In this document: positions 7,042 to 16,404 of the stretch, in pieces
Numbering within the stretch: the stretch's first letter is position 1
Layout of the letters: the number at the start of each line of letters is the position of its first letter
DNA from: Clostridiales bacterium
GTDB taxonomy: Bacteria > Bacillota > Clostridia > Christensenellales > CAG-138
NCBI GenBank assembly: GCA_004554165.1
Contig: SFNQ01000006.1
Span: 3,830 to 67,829 of the forward strand
Reading direction: 5' to 3'
Length of the DNA stretch: 64,000 nt
Translations under genes and position numbers: made by a program
Notes under the pieces: generated by a model
Told to the model about the DNA's origin: nothing
The model's database searches: none
Seen by the model: the letters and a program-made list of their open reading frames with translations, nothing else

Positions 7042-8598
7042 TCAATCCCCGCCTGCCAGCGCTTCGAGCCGGCTGCCGTCCCGGGTGGGGCGGCTGTCGC
7101 CGTGCCGGACAAAGAGCATCGTAAGGAAGGCCAGCGCCACAAAAACGGTGGCGTAGGGGAAGAGCGTGGTCAGGCCCACTTTGTCCATGAACATGCCCGA
7201 GATCCAGGGCGTGACGGTCTGCGCCGCCATGCTGGCGGTATAGTAGAAGCCCGTATACTTGCCCACGTCGCCGCCCCGGGAGAGCTCCACCACCATGGGG
7301 AAGCTGTTGACGTTGATGGTCGCCCAGCCGATGCCCGCCAGCGCGAACATGCAGTTCATCAGCAGCGCGCTGCTGCCTTCGCGCAGGAAGGATGCCACGA
7401 GGAAGGAGGTTGTGAGCATCACGATGCCGCCGAGGATGGTCTTTTTTCGCCCAATCCGGCTGGCGACAAAGCCCACGGGCAGGTAGGAGACGATGGCGGC
7501 GATGTTGGCGATCATCAGCGTGCTGTTGTAGTCCAGCGAGAGCACCTTGCCCGCATAGACGGAGTATTTGGAGGTGACCGCGTTATAGCCCATGAACCAG
7601 AACACCACGGAGGCGAGGATCAGCAGCAGCGAGGCCAGTTGGCCGGAGGAGAGCTTCTTTGCGCCGGAGGGGTCGTCGCCTGCCGCGGTCTCATCGATAT
7701 GGTATCTTTCGCTCTCCGCCTGCATCTCCGCCACAAAGACAGGCTCCTTTACCCGCCAGAGAAAGACGGCCAGCGCGGCCAGCATAATGCCCGCCACAAT
7801 CGCGAAGAAGGTGGTATAGCTCATGAGCGAATTCCGTATGCTCCCCGTTGCAAAGACCATGCCGAGCCCCAGAACAAGGATGCCGCCGGCGGTGCCCATG
7901 AGGTTGATGACGGCATTCGCCTTGCTGCGCAGGGGTTTGATGGTCACATCCGGCATGAGCGCCACGGCGGGCGAGCGGAAGGTGGCCATGGCGATGAGGA
8001 TGATGAGCAGCACCGCAAGGAACAGGATCACCGTCGTGGGGTCCTGCTGTGTGCGCTGCCAGGCGTAGGCCTGCCGCGCGGGCACGACGTAGTTGACGTA
8101 GTCGGGGTTGGTGACGCGTCCGCCGTTCTGCTGGATTTCGGATGTGATTGCCGAAAACTCTTCCTTTGTAAAGCGTTCCGAGAGCGTATAATCCAGACCG
8201 TCGGGGGTTTTGAGCGCCGCGTCCTTTTCCGCGTCGTACAGGGCGCTGAGCGCCGCTGGATCATCGATGGCGGAAACCTCCGCCAGGTTTTTGAGCTGCC
8301 GGTTGTCCACAAAGGAGAGCAGCACCAGCGCGATTGCCGCCACGATCGTGCCAAAGAGGATGAAGGGCGTGCGCCTGCCCATGCGGCTTTTGCAGCGGTC
8401 CGACAGCGTGCCGAACAGCGGCAGCAGAAACAGCGCAAGCACGTTGTCCATCGCCATGACGACGCCGGAGCCGGCCTGCGACATGCCGAACTGATCCACA
8501 AGAATTTTGGGAATAATCGTATCGTAAGCCTGCCAGAAGGTAGAAATGAGGAAAAAAGCAAAGCCGACGAAGATGGTGCGCTTATAGTTCAGCTTCAT
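7042..8598 (-). CDS. MFS transporter (SLC45/GPH-like)
   Basis: The product is 518 residues from the ATG at 8598 (MKLNYKRTIFVGFAFF), with GGAG upstream. It has twelve predicted membrane segments. The loop after the second segment, GTLSDRCKSRMGRRTPFI, is the MFS motif A in the form typical of sucrose/SLC45-type and glycoside-cation carriers. A polar insertion of about 90 residues (roughly 90-180) separates the third and fourth segments, and a central loop of about 40 residues (near 285-325) joins the two halves. The substrate is probably a sugar or glycoside, but no metabolic enzyme adjoins it to confirm this. Confidence 0.82.
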   Translation of the reverse strand: MKLNYKRTIFVGFAFFLISTFWQAYDTIIPKILVDQFGMSQAGSGVVMAMDNVLALFLLPLFGTLSDRCKSRMGRRTPFILFGTIVAAIALVLLSFVDNRQLKNLAEVSAIDDPAALSALYDAEKDAALKTPDGLDYTLSERFTKEEFSAITSEIQQNGGRVTNPDYVNYVVPARQAYAWQRTQQDPTTVILFLAVLLIILIAMATFRSPAVALMPDVTIKPLRSKANAVINLMGTAGGILVLGLGMVFATGSIRNSLMSYTTFFAIVAGIMLAALAVFLWRVKEPVFVAEMQAESERYHIDETAAGDDPSGAKKLSSGQLASLLLILASVVFWFMGYNAVTSKYSVYAGKVLSLDYNSTLMIANIAAIVSYLPVGFVASRIGRKKTILGGIVMLTTSFLVASFLREGSSALLMNCMFALAGIGWATINVNSFPMVVELSRGGDVGKYTGFYYTASMAAQTVTPWISGMFMDKVGLTTLFPYATVFVALAFLTMLFVRHGDSRPTRDGSRLEALAGGD

Positions 8599-8651
8599 AT
8601 GGTTGTCGCTCCTTCCATCGCTGGTAAGAGTATTTGATATGGAACCTATTC

Positions 8652-8680
8652 TATACATTTTAGCGTATCCGGCGTATAAT
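8652..8680 (+). promoter_or_regulatory. Promoter candidate for the GDPD gene
   Basis: -10 TATAAT at 8675-8680 with a weak -35, TATACA (8652-8657), 17 nt upstream. It is followed by GGAGG and the ATG at 8704. Confidence 0.4.
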
Positions 8681-8703
8681 AACAAGCACGGAGGTGAGAG
8701 AGG

Positions 8704-9522
8704 ATGTGGATTCTGGCCGTTTTCGCCGGCCTGTTCCTGCTGCTGTGCGTTTTTGTTGCGCCGGGACGGAGCAGCCGGGCGCAGCGCGCGCCTTTTTTGG
8801 GCCGCACCTTTGCGCACCGGGGCCTGTACCGGGCGGACCAGAGCGTGCCGGAAAACTCGCTGGCGGCCTTTTCGGCGGCGGTGGAGGCGGGCTACGGCAT
8901 CGAACTCGACGTGCAGCTGACAGAGGACGGGCAGATCGTCGTCTTTCACGACGATACGCTCCTGCGCGCCTGCGGCGTGGATGCGCGCGTGGACGATTAT
9001 CGCTGGCAGGAATTGTGCGAAAAAATGCGGCTGTTTGGCACGGAACATACCATTCCGCTGTTCTCCCAGGTGCTTTCCGTGGTCAGGAGCCAGGTCCCGC
9101 TGATTGTGGAGCTCAAGACCGGCGGCGACTGGCAGGGCCTGTGCGCGCGCGTGCGGGATATGCTCCGCTCCTACGGGGGGCCTTATTGCATCGAGAGCTT
9201 TGATCCGCACATCGTGCGCTGGTTTTACCGGAACGCGCCGGAGATTCTGCGGGGGCAGCTTTCGGAGCAGTCGCGGATTTCCCGCAGGCATCTGCCCCTG
9301 TATCTGTCGCTGATGATGAGCCGCCTTCTGACCAATTTTCTGACCCACCCGCAGTTTATCGCCTACCGCATCGGCAAAAAGCCGCTGCCTGTCCGCCTCT
9401 GCGAGGGCATGGGCGCCATGCGGGTGGCCTGGACGGCGCAGCCCGCACACGACCATGCCGCGCTGACCCGCAGCTTCGACGCGGTCATTTTCGAGCACTA
9501 CCGGCCGCCGGTCAGCTTCTGA
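8704..9522 (+). CDS. Membrane-anchored glycerophosphodiester phosphodiesterase
   Basis: The product is 272 residues. An N-terminal hydrophobic segment (1-20) anchors or exports it. The GDPD TIM barrel follows, with catalytic FAHRGL (His-Arg), PENSLAAF, the metal-binding ELDVQLTEDGQIVVFHDD (Glu/Asp and the second catalytic His) and VELKTGG further on. It hydrolyses glycerophosphodiesters to glycerol 3-phosphate and an alcohol, probably at the membrane face. Its stop overlaps the 3' end of the convergent small gene by 11 bases. Family assignment is firm; substrate range is unknown. Confidence 0.92.
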   Translation: MWILAVFAGLFLLLCVFVAPGRSSRAQRAPFLGRTFAHRGLYRADQSVPENSLAAFSAAVEAGYGIELDVQLTEDGQIVVFHDDTLLRACGVDARVDDYRWQELCEKMRLFGTEHTIPLFSQVLSVVRSQVPLIVELKTGGDWQGLCARVRDMLRSYGGPYCIESFDPHIVRWFYRNAPEILRGQLSEQSRISRRHLPLYLSLMMSRLLTNFLTHPQFIAYRIGKKPLPVRLCEGMGAMRVAWTAQPAHDHAALTRSFDAVIFEHYRPPVSF

Positions 9523-9742
9523 GCGCGTTCAGGATGGAGGCAAGCCGCTGCTTCTGCGCCGCGTTCAGCATGGGCGACAGCTCGTTGGCCAGCGTGTCAA
9601 GCTGGGCGCGTTCCGACGCGCTCATGCGAGACAGCTCTGCCATGAGCTCATCCTCGCTCCTGCCCCGATAGGCTTCATAGAGTTCCTGTACCTGCGCGCC
9701 CTCCTGCGCAGGTTCTTTGCTATCGCGAATTCCCCGTTTCAA
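9512..9742 (-). CDS. Small helical protein of unknown function
   Basis: The product is 76 residues from a TTG at 9742 with GAGGTG 7 nt upstream. It is rich in Glu, Leu and Ala and looks fully helical (ELYEAYRGRSEDELMAELSR and onward), without a signal peptide or known motif. It is divergent from the gene at 9828 and overlaps the convergent GDPD gene at its 3' end. The good Shine-Dalgarno and amphipathic pattern support a real gene; function unknown. Confidence 0.6.
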   Translation of the reverse strand: MKRGIRDSKEPAQEGAQVQELYEAYRGRSEDELMAELSRMSASERAQLDTLANELSPMLNAAQKQRLASILNALRS

Positions 9743-9827
9743 ACCGCATCACCTCAGTATTCATGCTATGCGCGCGTTCCAAAAAGCGTGCCTGGCGCAT
9801 AGGATGGAGTGATGGGGAGGGATGCGT

Positions 9828-10220
9828 ATGCAACGATACATGGCCGGAGATTTTCCGCGCCAGGAACAGCAGCAGCGCCAGCAGCCGGGGACGGCGCGCC
9901 CGCCGCTGTACCATGCGGTGCAGCTTGGCGCATATGTGCTCGAACAGCGCGGCAGAGAGGGTGCGTTGGCCTATGCTTCGGCGCTGCTGCCCGTGCTGCC
10001 TTACGATATGATACAGGGGATGTGCAGGCAGCTTGGCATTGCCGCGCCGGAAAAGCCGAAGCCCCTGCCGCCGCAGGAGGGCGGACAGAGCGCGAAAAAC
10101 CGGCAGCCGAACCGCGGCGAGCCTGACATGGAGATGATCCTGCGCCTGATGCAGCTCATGAAGGGGAAGAACGGCGACGGGGCGGATCTGTCGCAACTCG
10201 TAAAAATGCTGGGCAAATAG
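9828..10220 (+). CDS. Small basic protein of unknown function
   Basis: The product is 130 residues from the ATG at 9828, 7 nt after GGGGAGG; an ATG six bases earlier sits too close to the Shine-Dalgarno. The first ~30 residues are Gln- and Pro-rich, 30-80 form a helical block (LYHAVQLGAYVLEQRGREGA), then comes a Pro/Lys/Gln-rich linker and a C-terminal helix (MEMILRLMQLMKGKNG). It is probably an adaptor or structural protein. It is divergent from the small gene at 9512 and closed by a strong terminator. Confidence 0.65.
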   Translation: MQRYMAGDFPRQEQQQRQQPGTARPPLYHAVQLGAYVLEQRGREGALAYASALLPVLPYDMIQGMCRQLGIAAPEKPKPLPPQEGGQSAKNRQPNRGEPDMEMILRLMQLMKGKNGDGADLSQLVKMLGK

Positions 10221-10255
10221 CGCGCTCCTTCGCGTACAGGCTTTTCGGACAGGAG

Positions 10256-10290
10256 AAAAGGCCTCCGTTTTCACGGAGGCCTTTTCCCTT
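10256..10290 (+). terminator. Rho-independent terminator
   Basis: Perfect eight-base-pair stem GGCCTCCG/CGGAGGCC (10260-10267 with 10274-10281), six-base loop, flanked by AAAA and TTTT, so it can act in both directions. It ends the gene at 9828. Confidence 0.85.
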
Positions 10291-10544
10291 TGGGATGGGA
10301 TGGGAGGTAATATTGGGGGTATCGTTCCTTGTTCCTTGCTCTGATGATACAATACTACAAGCCTATGTCCTTACAATGGATGAAAAGTGAAATTCCTGTA
10401 ACGAAGAAATTAGGGATTCATGAATAAAACCCGGCGGGCGCAAAAAGAAGGGAAAAAGCGCGCCAAAGGCGAATATTAAAACAAGGCACGGCAAAATCTA
10501 TCGGAAACACAGTTCAAATTTTGTGCCGAGAAGGAGAGAACATT

Positions 10545-11084
10545 ATGCGCATTGCCATCTTTGGAAAGAATCTCGAAATCTCCGACTATCTCCGCGACAT
10601 GGTGGAAAAAAAGGTCAGCAAGCTGGAGCGGTACTTCCCTCAGGGGACGGAGGTGCAGGTTACGCTTGCGGTGGAGCGCAACCGCCACATTGCCGAGGTG
10701 ACGATCCCCTACGATGGAGGCATCATTCGCGCCGAGGAGATCACGGGCGATATGTACGCCTCGGTGGACAATGTTCTGGATAAACTGGAAAAGCAGATTC
10801 TGCGCCATCGCACACGGCTTGAAAAGAGCCTGCGCAGCGGCGCGTTCAAGTATGACGAACCGCTGTACAGCGGCGAGTTTGAGGAGTTTGACGAGGATGC
10901 TGGGCCGCGCATTGTGCGCGTCAAGCGCTTCAACATCAAGCCCATGAGCGAGGAAGAGGCAATGCTGCAAATCGAGCTGCTCGGTCACTCCTTCTATGTG
11001 TTTATGAATTCCGCAACGGAGCAGATCAACGTGCTCTACCGCCGCAAGGACGGCAATTACGGCCTGATCGAGCCGGAAAACTGA
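10545..11084 (+). CDS. hpf: Ribosome hibernation promoting factor, long form
   Basis: The product is 179 residues from the ATG at 10545 (AAGGAGAG upstream). The N-terminal S30AE domain (about 1-100) begins MRIAIFGKNLEISDYLRDMV. A charged linker (about 105-125) leads to the C-terminal dimerisation domain, with RFNIKPMSEEEAMLQIELLG and the ending LYRRKDGNYGLIEP typical of long HPF. The protein dimerises and pairs 70S ribosomes into inactive 100S particles in stationary phase. A stem (pairing around 10496-10523) lies just before the ribosome binding site. No confident sigma-A promoter is visible in the 250-base upstream gap. Confidence 0.96.
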   Translation: MRIAIFGKNLEISDYLRDMVEKKVSKLERYFPQGTEVQVTLAVERNRHIAEVTIPYDGGIIRAEEITGDMYASVDNVLDKLEKQILRHRTRLEKSLRSGAFKYDEPLYSGEFEEFDEDAGPRIVRVKRFNIKPMSEEEAMLQIELLGHSFYVFMNSATEQINVLYRRKDGNYGLIEPEN

Positions 11085-11102
11085 AAACGGCGTACCGGAG
11101 GA

Positions 11103-11133
11103 GGGGACGGCCCGGACCGTCCCCGCTTTTTTT
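11103..11133 (+). terminator. Rho-independent terminator of hpf
   Basis: Perfect GGGGACGG/CCGTCCCC stem (11103-11110 with 11117-11124), six-base loop, then GC and seven T residues. Confidence 0.92.
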
Positions 11134-11260
11134 GTGCGCGCTCTCCAAAAGCCATACACATGTCCGGGCGGCAGAATCCGAAAGCTGCCAAAACCGAAGG
11201 AGGCCGGGGCCCTTCCGTCAGGCGGAACGGGGGGACGGCGCGGGCCATCCACGGCCGGGC

Positions 11261-11290
11261 TTGTACCGAGCCGGCAGGAAATGCTATAAT
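11261..11290 (+). promoter_or_regulatory. Promoter for the glycosyltransferase gene pair
   Basis: -35 TTGTAC (11261-11266), 18-nt spacer, -10 TATAAT (11285-11290), ending about 60 bases before the ATG at 11353. Confidence 0.65.
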
Positions 11291-11352
11291 CATAGAAATA
11301 TTTTAAAAAGCAATCTGCCCATCCATCAGGGAGAAACGGAGCAAAGCAAACG

Positions 11353-12657
11353 ATGCGGATTCTCTGGCTTGTCAACATTCTCATGCCGGAGCTTGCGGCG
11401 GCGGTGGGCCTGCCCGCGCCCTATGCCGGCGGCTGGCTCACCGGCCAGCTCCAGCGGCTCGACGCGGAGCGAAACCATATCGCCATCTGCTGCGTCCGAC
11501 CGGAAACGGCGGCGCTTCTTGTCAGGGAGGTCAACGGCCACACCCACTATGTCCTGCCGGCAGACGCCGACTGGGCGGAAAATTTCCGGGAAATACTGCG
11601 GACGGAGAGGCCGGACGTCATCCACATCCACGGAACGGAAATGGAATCCTCTCTGGCGCTGATGCGGCTCGCCCCGCCGGAGCGGACGGTGGTTTCCATT
11701 CAGGGGCTTGTTTCCGTCTGCGCAGCGCACTATCTGGCCGGACTGCCGGAACGCTTTGCAAAAGCGGGCTTTTTCAAGCGGCTGCTGGGAAAGCGCCTCG
11801 ATATCCGGCCCATTGCCGTCGCCAGGGAGGATTTTGCCCGGCGCGGGCGCTCCGAGATCGCCCTTTTGCAAAGCGCGCGGCATGTGATCGGCCGCACCCG
11901 CTGGGACGAGGCCTGTACGGGGCAGATCAACCCGGCGCGCCATTACCACTTTTGCAATGAAACGCTGCGCCCCGCCTTCTATCGGGCCCCGCAGTGGCGG
12001 TATGCCGAATGTGAACCGCATACGGTGCTCATCAGCCAGGGCAATTATCCCATCAAGGGCCTCCATCAGATGCTGGAGGCGCTGCCCCTGCTGCTGAAGC
12101 GATATCCGGATCTCCAGGTCTGCGTCGCCGGGTGGACGCGGCTGGGGCTGCTCCCGCAGATGGCGGGCGGCGGATGGAAGCAGCGGCTCAGGCAGCCGCT
12201 TGAAACCTGGCTGTTTGAATATGATACCTACCTGCGCAGGCAGATCGAAAGGCTGGGGCTGGAGGGGCATGTCCGCTTCCTTGGACCGCTGGACGAGGCC
12301 GCGATGTGCGCCGCCTACCGCAGGGCCAACGTGTTCGTTTCCTGCTCCAGCGTGGAGAACAGCTCCAATTCCATCTGCGAGGCCATGCTGCTGGGCCTCC
12401 CCGTGGTGTCCAGCTATGTGGGCGGCTGCGGAGACCTGCTTGCGGACGGTCAGGAGGGCCTGTTCTATCCCTTCGACGCGCCCTATCTGCTGGCGGACGC
12501 CATAGCGCGGCTGTTCGACGACCCGCAGCGGGCGGAACGCATGGGGCAGAGCGCCAGAGAGCGCGCGCTCCTGCGCCACGACCCGGAGAGAAATACCGCG
12601 AGACTGATGGAGATTTATGAGCAGATCGTCTCCGCAGCAGAGGCGGAAAAGGAGTAA
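11353..12657 (+). CDS. Glycosyltransferase, GT4 type (GT-B fold)
   Basis: The product is 434 residues. The N-terminal Rossmann half begins MRILWLVNI and includes PDVIHIHGTEMESS. The C-terminal half holds the donor-binding region: VLISQGNYPIKGLHQMLEA (where the EGNPIKG-like loop sits), HVRFLGPLDEAAM and the E-x7-E motif in SSVENSSNSICEAMLLGLP followed by VVSSYVGG. Such enzymes transfer a sugar from a nucleotide donor onto a surface polysaccharide or lipid carrier on the cytoplasmic face. The stop is four bases before the ATG of the pyruvyl transferase reading frame, and its last codons form that gene's Shine-Dalgarno, so the pair is an operon. Confidence 0.92.
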   Translation: MRILWLVNILMPELAAAVGLPAPYAGGWLTGQLQRLDAERNHIAICCVRPETAALLVREVNGHTHYVLPADADWAENFREILRTERPDVIHIHGTEMESSLALMRLAPPERTVVSIQGLVSVCAAHYLAGLPERFAKAGFFKRLLGKRLDIRPIAVAREDFARRGRSEIALLQSARHVIGRTRWDEACTGQINPARHYHFCNETLRPAFYRAPQWRYAECEPHTVLISQGNYPIKGLHQMLEALPLLLKRYPDLQVCVAGWTRLGLLPQMAGGGWKQRLRQPLETWLFEYDTYLRRQIERLGLEGHVRFLGPLDEAAMCAAYRRANVFVSCSSVENSSNSICEAMLLGLPVVSSYVGGCGDLLADGQEGLFYPFDAPYLLADAIARLFDDPQRAERMGQSARERALLRHDPERNTARLMEIYEQIVSAAEAEKE

Positions 12658-12661
12658 GACA

Positions 12662-13627
12662 ATGTAGACCATCGTATGCCATTCGCCCGCAATTTTCAGC
12701 CTGAATCTGGGGGACGAAATCATCGCGGAAAGCGCAAAGCAATACCTGAAGCGTCTGTTTCCTGCGGATTTTTTCGTGGACGTTTCCACGCACCTGCCGC
12801 TCTCGAAGGAATACATGTGGCAGCTCAGGCATGCCGCGTGGCGCTTTGTGCTGGGCAGCAATCTGCTGCGCGCGGATATTCAAAAGGATTTTCGCCAGTG
12901 GGACGTCCGCTTTGGGGACGAAAAATTCCTGCACTCGCTGGTCCTCGTGGGCTGCGGCTGGTGGATCTATCAGGACCGGGTCCCAAAGCGCTCGGCGGCC
13001 TTTTACCGCAAAATCCTGTCGCCCGATCTGCTGCACAGCGTCCGGGATGAGTACACGAAGGAAAAGCTGCTGGACATGGGCATTGAAAACGTGGTGAACA
13101 CCGGCTGCCCCACCATGTGGGGCTTTACGGAGTCGTTTTGCGCTGCAATCCCCGGGGAGAAGGCGGAAAAGGTCGTTACAACGCTCACCGACTACCGAAG
13201 GGCGCCGGAGGAGGATGCGGCGGCGTTGCGTACGCTCCTTCTGGCCTATGAGAGCGTGCATCTCTGGCTTCAGGGCGCCCGCGATTTTGACTACTTTACA
13301 AGCCTGCCCCTGACCGGCGCGGAACGGGAAAGAATCGCGTTGGTTCCGCCCAGCCTTGCGGCTTACGACCGGCTGCTGACCGAAGGCGACGCCATCGATT
13401 ACTGCGGCACGAGGCTGCACGGCGGCATCCGCGCCCTGCAGAAGGGCCGCCGGGCCATCATCATCGCGGTGGACAACCGGGCGCTGGAACTGCACAGGAG
13501 CTTTCAGCTGCCCATTCTGGAGCGCGGCGATTCTGCGGCGCTGCAGCGCTGGCTGACCGGGCACGCGCCCACGCGAATCCGCATCCCGCAGGACGAGATT
13601 CACCGCTTCCTTTCGCAGTTCCGCTAA
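12662..13627 (+). CDS. Polysaccharide pyruvyl transferase family protein with a stop at codon 2
   Basis: The frame from 12668 to 13627 encodes a continuous polysaccharide pyruvyl transferase-like protein: TIVCHSPAIFSLNLGDEII at the N-terminus and the family's GTRLHGGIRALQKGRRAI near the C-terminus. The expected ATG (12662) sits 7 nt after AAGGAG, but the next codon is TAG (12665-12667). No ATG, GTG or TTG follows in frame until the GTG at 12776, which would drop the N-terminal 36 residues including the LGDE loop and has no good ribosome binding site. The gene is either newly inactivated, uses a noncanonical start, or is a sequencing error. A working enzyme would add a pyruvate ketal to a sugar, fitting its glycosyltransferase partner. 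Confidence 0.75.
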
Positions 13628-13672
13628 GGGCCCGCCGCAGGCCGGGCAGCAAACGAATCTTCCATCCTGAGA

Positions 13673-13710
13673 GGGCAGCCGCGCCGGGCATGGCGTGGGG
13701 GCCCTTTTTT
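13673..13710 (+). terminator. Probable Rho-independent terminator
   Basis: GGGC pairs with GCCC and CCGCGCC with GGCGTGG (one G-U pair, small internal loop), followed by six T residues. It ends the glycosyltransferase/pyruvyl transferase transcript. Confidence 0.75.
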
Positions 13711-13867
13711 CTCCCCTTTCCGCAGCGCCATGCCCTCCCGCTTTGACGTTCTTTGACGGAGCCTCCCGAGACCGTGCTAACAGCCCGGTGACTTGCATAT
13801 ACATTTGGCTGTAACGGTCTGCTGCTTACTGCAACAGAGCGGTAGTATCATCAAGGAGGTAGAAAAC

Positions 13868-15733
13868 TTGAGAATCAGGAGAGGACTCAAACCCATATTG
13901 GCGGCTGCGCTTGCGCTGGTGTTCGCGCTGTCGTTTGCTCCGGCTGCGCTGGCGGAGGATGGCGACTATTCGCATAGGTACGTGGCCCTTGGAGAGGGCG
14001 GGTATTCCGTGGGCGACAGCTATACAACGCTGTTCCAACTGGAGGACGGCGCAGGCGGCATAAACTATGCCTACTGTGTGGATATGGACACCTATATTGT
14101 GGACAACAGCATGTACGCAAGGAGCAATCTGGACGGGACGGAGTATTTCGACGAGGCGGCTGCGGCCAGAATCCGCGCCATCGTCCGGCAGGCCTATCCC
14201 TTCATGCCGCTAGCGGACATTGCTGCGGCCAGCGGCATCGAGAGCCTGACCGTCAAGGAGGCGATTACCGCCGCGCAGCTCACCATCTGGCAGATGGCCA
14301 ACGATGCCCAGTTCACCTGCGACATCGAAAACGTCAACCGGCTTTGCGCCTACTATGCAGCGCTGCCGCCCATCGGGCGCGCGGAGATACCGATCGCGTC
14401 CATCCAGATTGAGCGCTCCGTTACCGGCTCCGCCGAGGCGGGCTACACGGCGGAATTCCGCTACAGGACCCAGGGGACCAATGTGGACGGCAGCCCCATC
14501 GCCCTGACCCATGACTTTGACCGGGACATTGAAGCCGAGTATCAGGCTTCGGTCAGCAGCAGCACGGCCGATGGCTGGACGAAGGTGGTGGCGGCGGGAC
14601 TCCCGGCGGACGCCATTTTCAACTTCCGTGTGCGCGGCACGCAGCGCATCAGCTTTGATACCTACCTGTATCTGCCCCAGGGCGGCAGGAGCGCCTCTCA
14701 GAGCCTGGTGGGAGCCTTTGAGGGGAGCACCAGCCTGGCGGCGCAGTCCGCTTTTCAGCTGGAGGATCCCGAGGATTACTGCGTCCGCGTATACAAATAC
14801 GATTCCAGGACCACGGAGGGAATCGAGGGCGCGGTGTTCCAGCTCTCCAACAACGAGAGCTTCTCCGATCCCATCGTCTATGAGTGCGCCACGGATGCGG
14901 AGGGCTACGCGGAGTTTCGCGGCCTGAGCGCGGGCAAATGGTACCTGCGGGAGAGCAGCGCGCCCGTGGGCTATGTGCCGGACAGGGAAGTGTACGTCTA
15001 TGACATCGATGAGGTGCCGATCGATCTGGTGCGCTTCAAGAACACGCACTATGGCCAGATTCAGATTCTGAAGGCGGACGATAGCGGCAAGCCCGTGGCA
15101 GGCGCCACCTTCAACATCTATCGCGGCGAGTCGCAGGAGGCGGGCCAGCTGGTCAAGGAGGGGCTCGTAACCGATGAAAACGGCCTGATTCTGGCGGGCG
15201 ATCTCGTCCCGGGCACATACACGGTGGTGGAGACCGCGCCGCCGCTGGGCTACCACATGGCGGAGAACCCCAGCGCGACGGTCACCGTGGAGCCCCACGA
15301 GACGGCCACGGTCAACATGGTCAATCCCCTTGTAAAGCGGGGCAAGATCGGCGTGGCCAAGGAGGATTATGAAAGCGGCAAGCGGCTGCCCGGCGCAAAG
15401 ATCGCCATCTATTCCGACGAGGCCTGCACGGAGCTCCTCTGGGAGGTCGAGACCGTGGCGGACGGCGACAGCTTCCAGTATCTTGAGGAGCTTCTGCCCG
15501 GCGTCTACTACGTCAAGGAGCTGGTTGCGCCCGAGGGCTACATCCTGAATCCGCGGCAGAGCGTGGTCCAGGTGGAGCTTGCGGAGGGCGAGGTTGAGGA
15601 GGTCGTGTTCCGCAACCGTCCGCGCATCGATACTGCGGGCAACTACGGCCTGCTGCTGCTCATCGGCGCGGCGCTTGTGCTCTTGAGCGGTTCGCTGGTG
15701 TTTGTCCTGCGCAAGCGCCTGTTCAAGCGTTGA
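13868..15733 (+). CDS. Thioester-domain adhesin with three SpaA-type isopeptide domains
   Basis: The product is 621 residues from a TTG at 13868, 7 nt after AAGGAGGT; upstream ATG/GTG options lack a Shine-Dalgarno and would bury the signal peptide. The signal peptide ends at ALA-29. A thioester domain follows, with Cys70 (YAYCVD) and Gln137 (AAQLTIWQ) as the predicted Cys-Gln thioester pair. After a middle domain (about 175-300) come three SpaA/Cna-B domains with apparent Lys/Glu/Asn isopeptide triads: Lys310-Glu362-Asn392, Lys402-Glu455-Asn486, Lys498-Glu551-Asn583. The C-terminus is a membrane segment and basic tail preceded by RIDTAG, a plausible variant sorting signal. It should be a covalently binding surface adhesin anchored by the overlapping sortase gene. 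Confidence 0.85.
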   Translation: MRIRRGLKPILAAALALVFALSFAPAALAEDGDYSHRYVALGEGGYSVGDSYTTLFQLEDGAGGINYAYCVDMDTYIVDNSMYARSNLDGTEYFDEAAAARIRAIVRQAYPFMPLADIAAASGIESLTVKEAITAAQLTIWQMANDAQFTCDIENVNRLCAYYAALPPIGRAEIPIASIQIERSVTGSAEAGYTAEFRYRTQGTNVDGSPIALTHDFDRDIEAEYQASVSSSTADGWTKVVAAGLPADAIFNFRVRGTQRISFDTYLYLPQGGRSASQSLVGAFEGSTSLAAQSAFQLEDPEDYCVRVYKYDSRTTEGIEGAVFQLSNNESFSDPIVYECATDAEGYAEFRGLSAGKWYLRESSAPVGYVPDREVYVYDIDEVPIDLVRFKNTHYGQIQILKADDSGKPVAGATFNIYRGESQEAGQLVKEGLVTDENGLILAGDLVPGTYTVVETAPPLGYHMAENPSATVTVEPHETATVNMVNPLVKRGKIGVAKEDYESGKRLPGAKIAIYSDEACTELLWEVETVADGDSFQYLEELLPGVYYVKELVAPEGYILNPRQSVVQVELAEGEVEEVVFRNRPRIDTAGNYGLLLLIGAALVLLSGSLVFVLRKRLFKR

Positions 15734-16401
15734 AACAGCAGACGGAGCAACCACGCAGGCAGCGGAAACGGCGCCTTCGAATCCATCCGCTGGGTATACT
15801 GCTGCTCCTGCTCCTTGCGGGTTCGCTGGGCGTGCTGGCCGTGGGGGGCTACCAGCTCATGGGTGTGGAGCAGCGTATGACGGACGGCGCGGCCGAGGCG
15901 CGTTCCGTCATACAGCTGGGGCTTGCGGAAACGGCGCAGAGCGGCGGCCTGACGGCCGGAGGCGCCATCCATGCGGCGGTGAAGGGCGAGCCCATCGGCC
16001 TGCTGACCTTTCCGGACAGCCGGGCGACGGAGGTGGCGATCTATGACGGCACGGACGACGCCGCGCTGGAACGCGGCGCAGGCCACGCGACGGATACCGC
16101 GCTGCCGGGGGAGCCGGGCAACTGTGTGCTCTTTGGGCACAGGGATTCCGCCTTCCGTCCCATGGAGCAGGTAGAGCAGGGGGATACGCTTCTTGTGGAA
16201 ACCGCTTCCGGCGCAACGCGCTACACCGTGCGCACCATGTTCGTAACAACGCCGGAGGACGCGGCGTTTTACGAGGAGACGGAGGAGACGCGCCTGACGC
16301 TTGTGACCTGCTATCCCTTCCGCTTTGTGGGCCCTGCGCCGGAGCGCTATGTGATTATCGCCATGGCGGAGGATGAGAACCGGCCCGTGTTATTGCAGTA
16401 A
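15730..16401 (+). CDS. Class D-type sortase
   Basis: The product is 223 residues from a TTG that overlaps the adhesin stop (TTGA). A basic N-terminus and one membrane segment (about 21-42) anchor it. The catalytic residues are present: His137 in LFGHRDSAF, Cys194 in TLVTCYPF and Arg206 in PERYVI. The short form, with TLVTC and a single N-terminal anchor, fits class D. It cleaves a C-terminal sorting signal and transfers the protein to the cell wall; the overlapping adhesin is the obvious substrate. A long hairpin follows the stop. Confidence 0.92.
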   Translation: MKQQTEQPRRQRKRRLRIHPLGILLLLLLAGSLGVLAVGGYQLMGVEQRMTDGAAEARSVIQLGLAETAQSGGLTAGGAIHAAVKGEPIGLLTFPDSRATEVAIYDGTDDAALERGAGHATDTALPGEPGNCVLFGHRDSAFRPMEQVEQGDTLLVETASGATRYTVRTMFVTTPEDAAFYEETEETRLTLVTCYPFRFVGPAPERYVIIAMAEDENRPVLLQ

Positions 16402-16404
16402 GCC

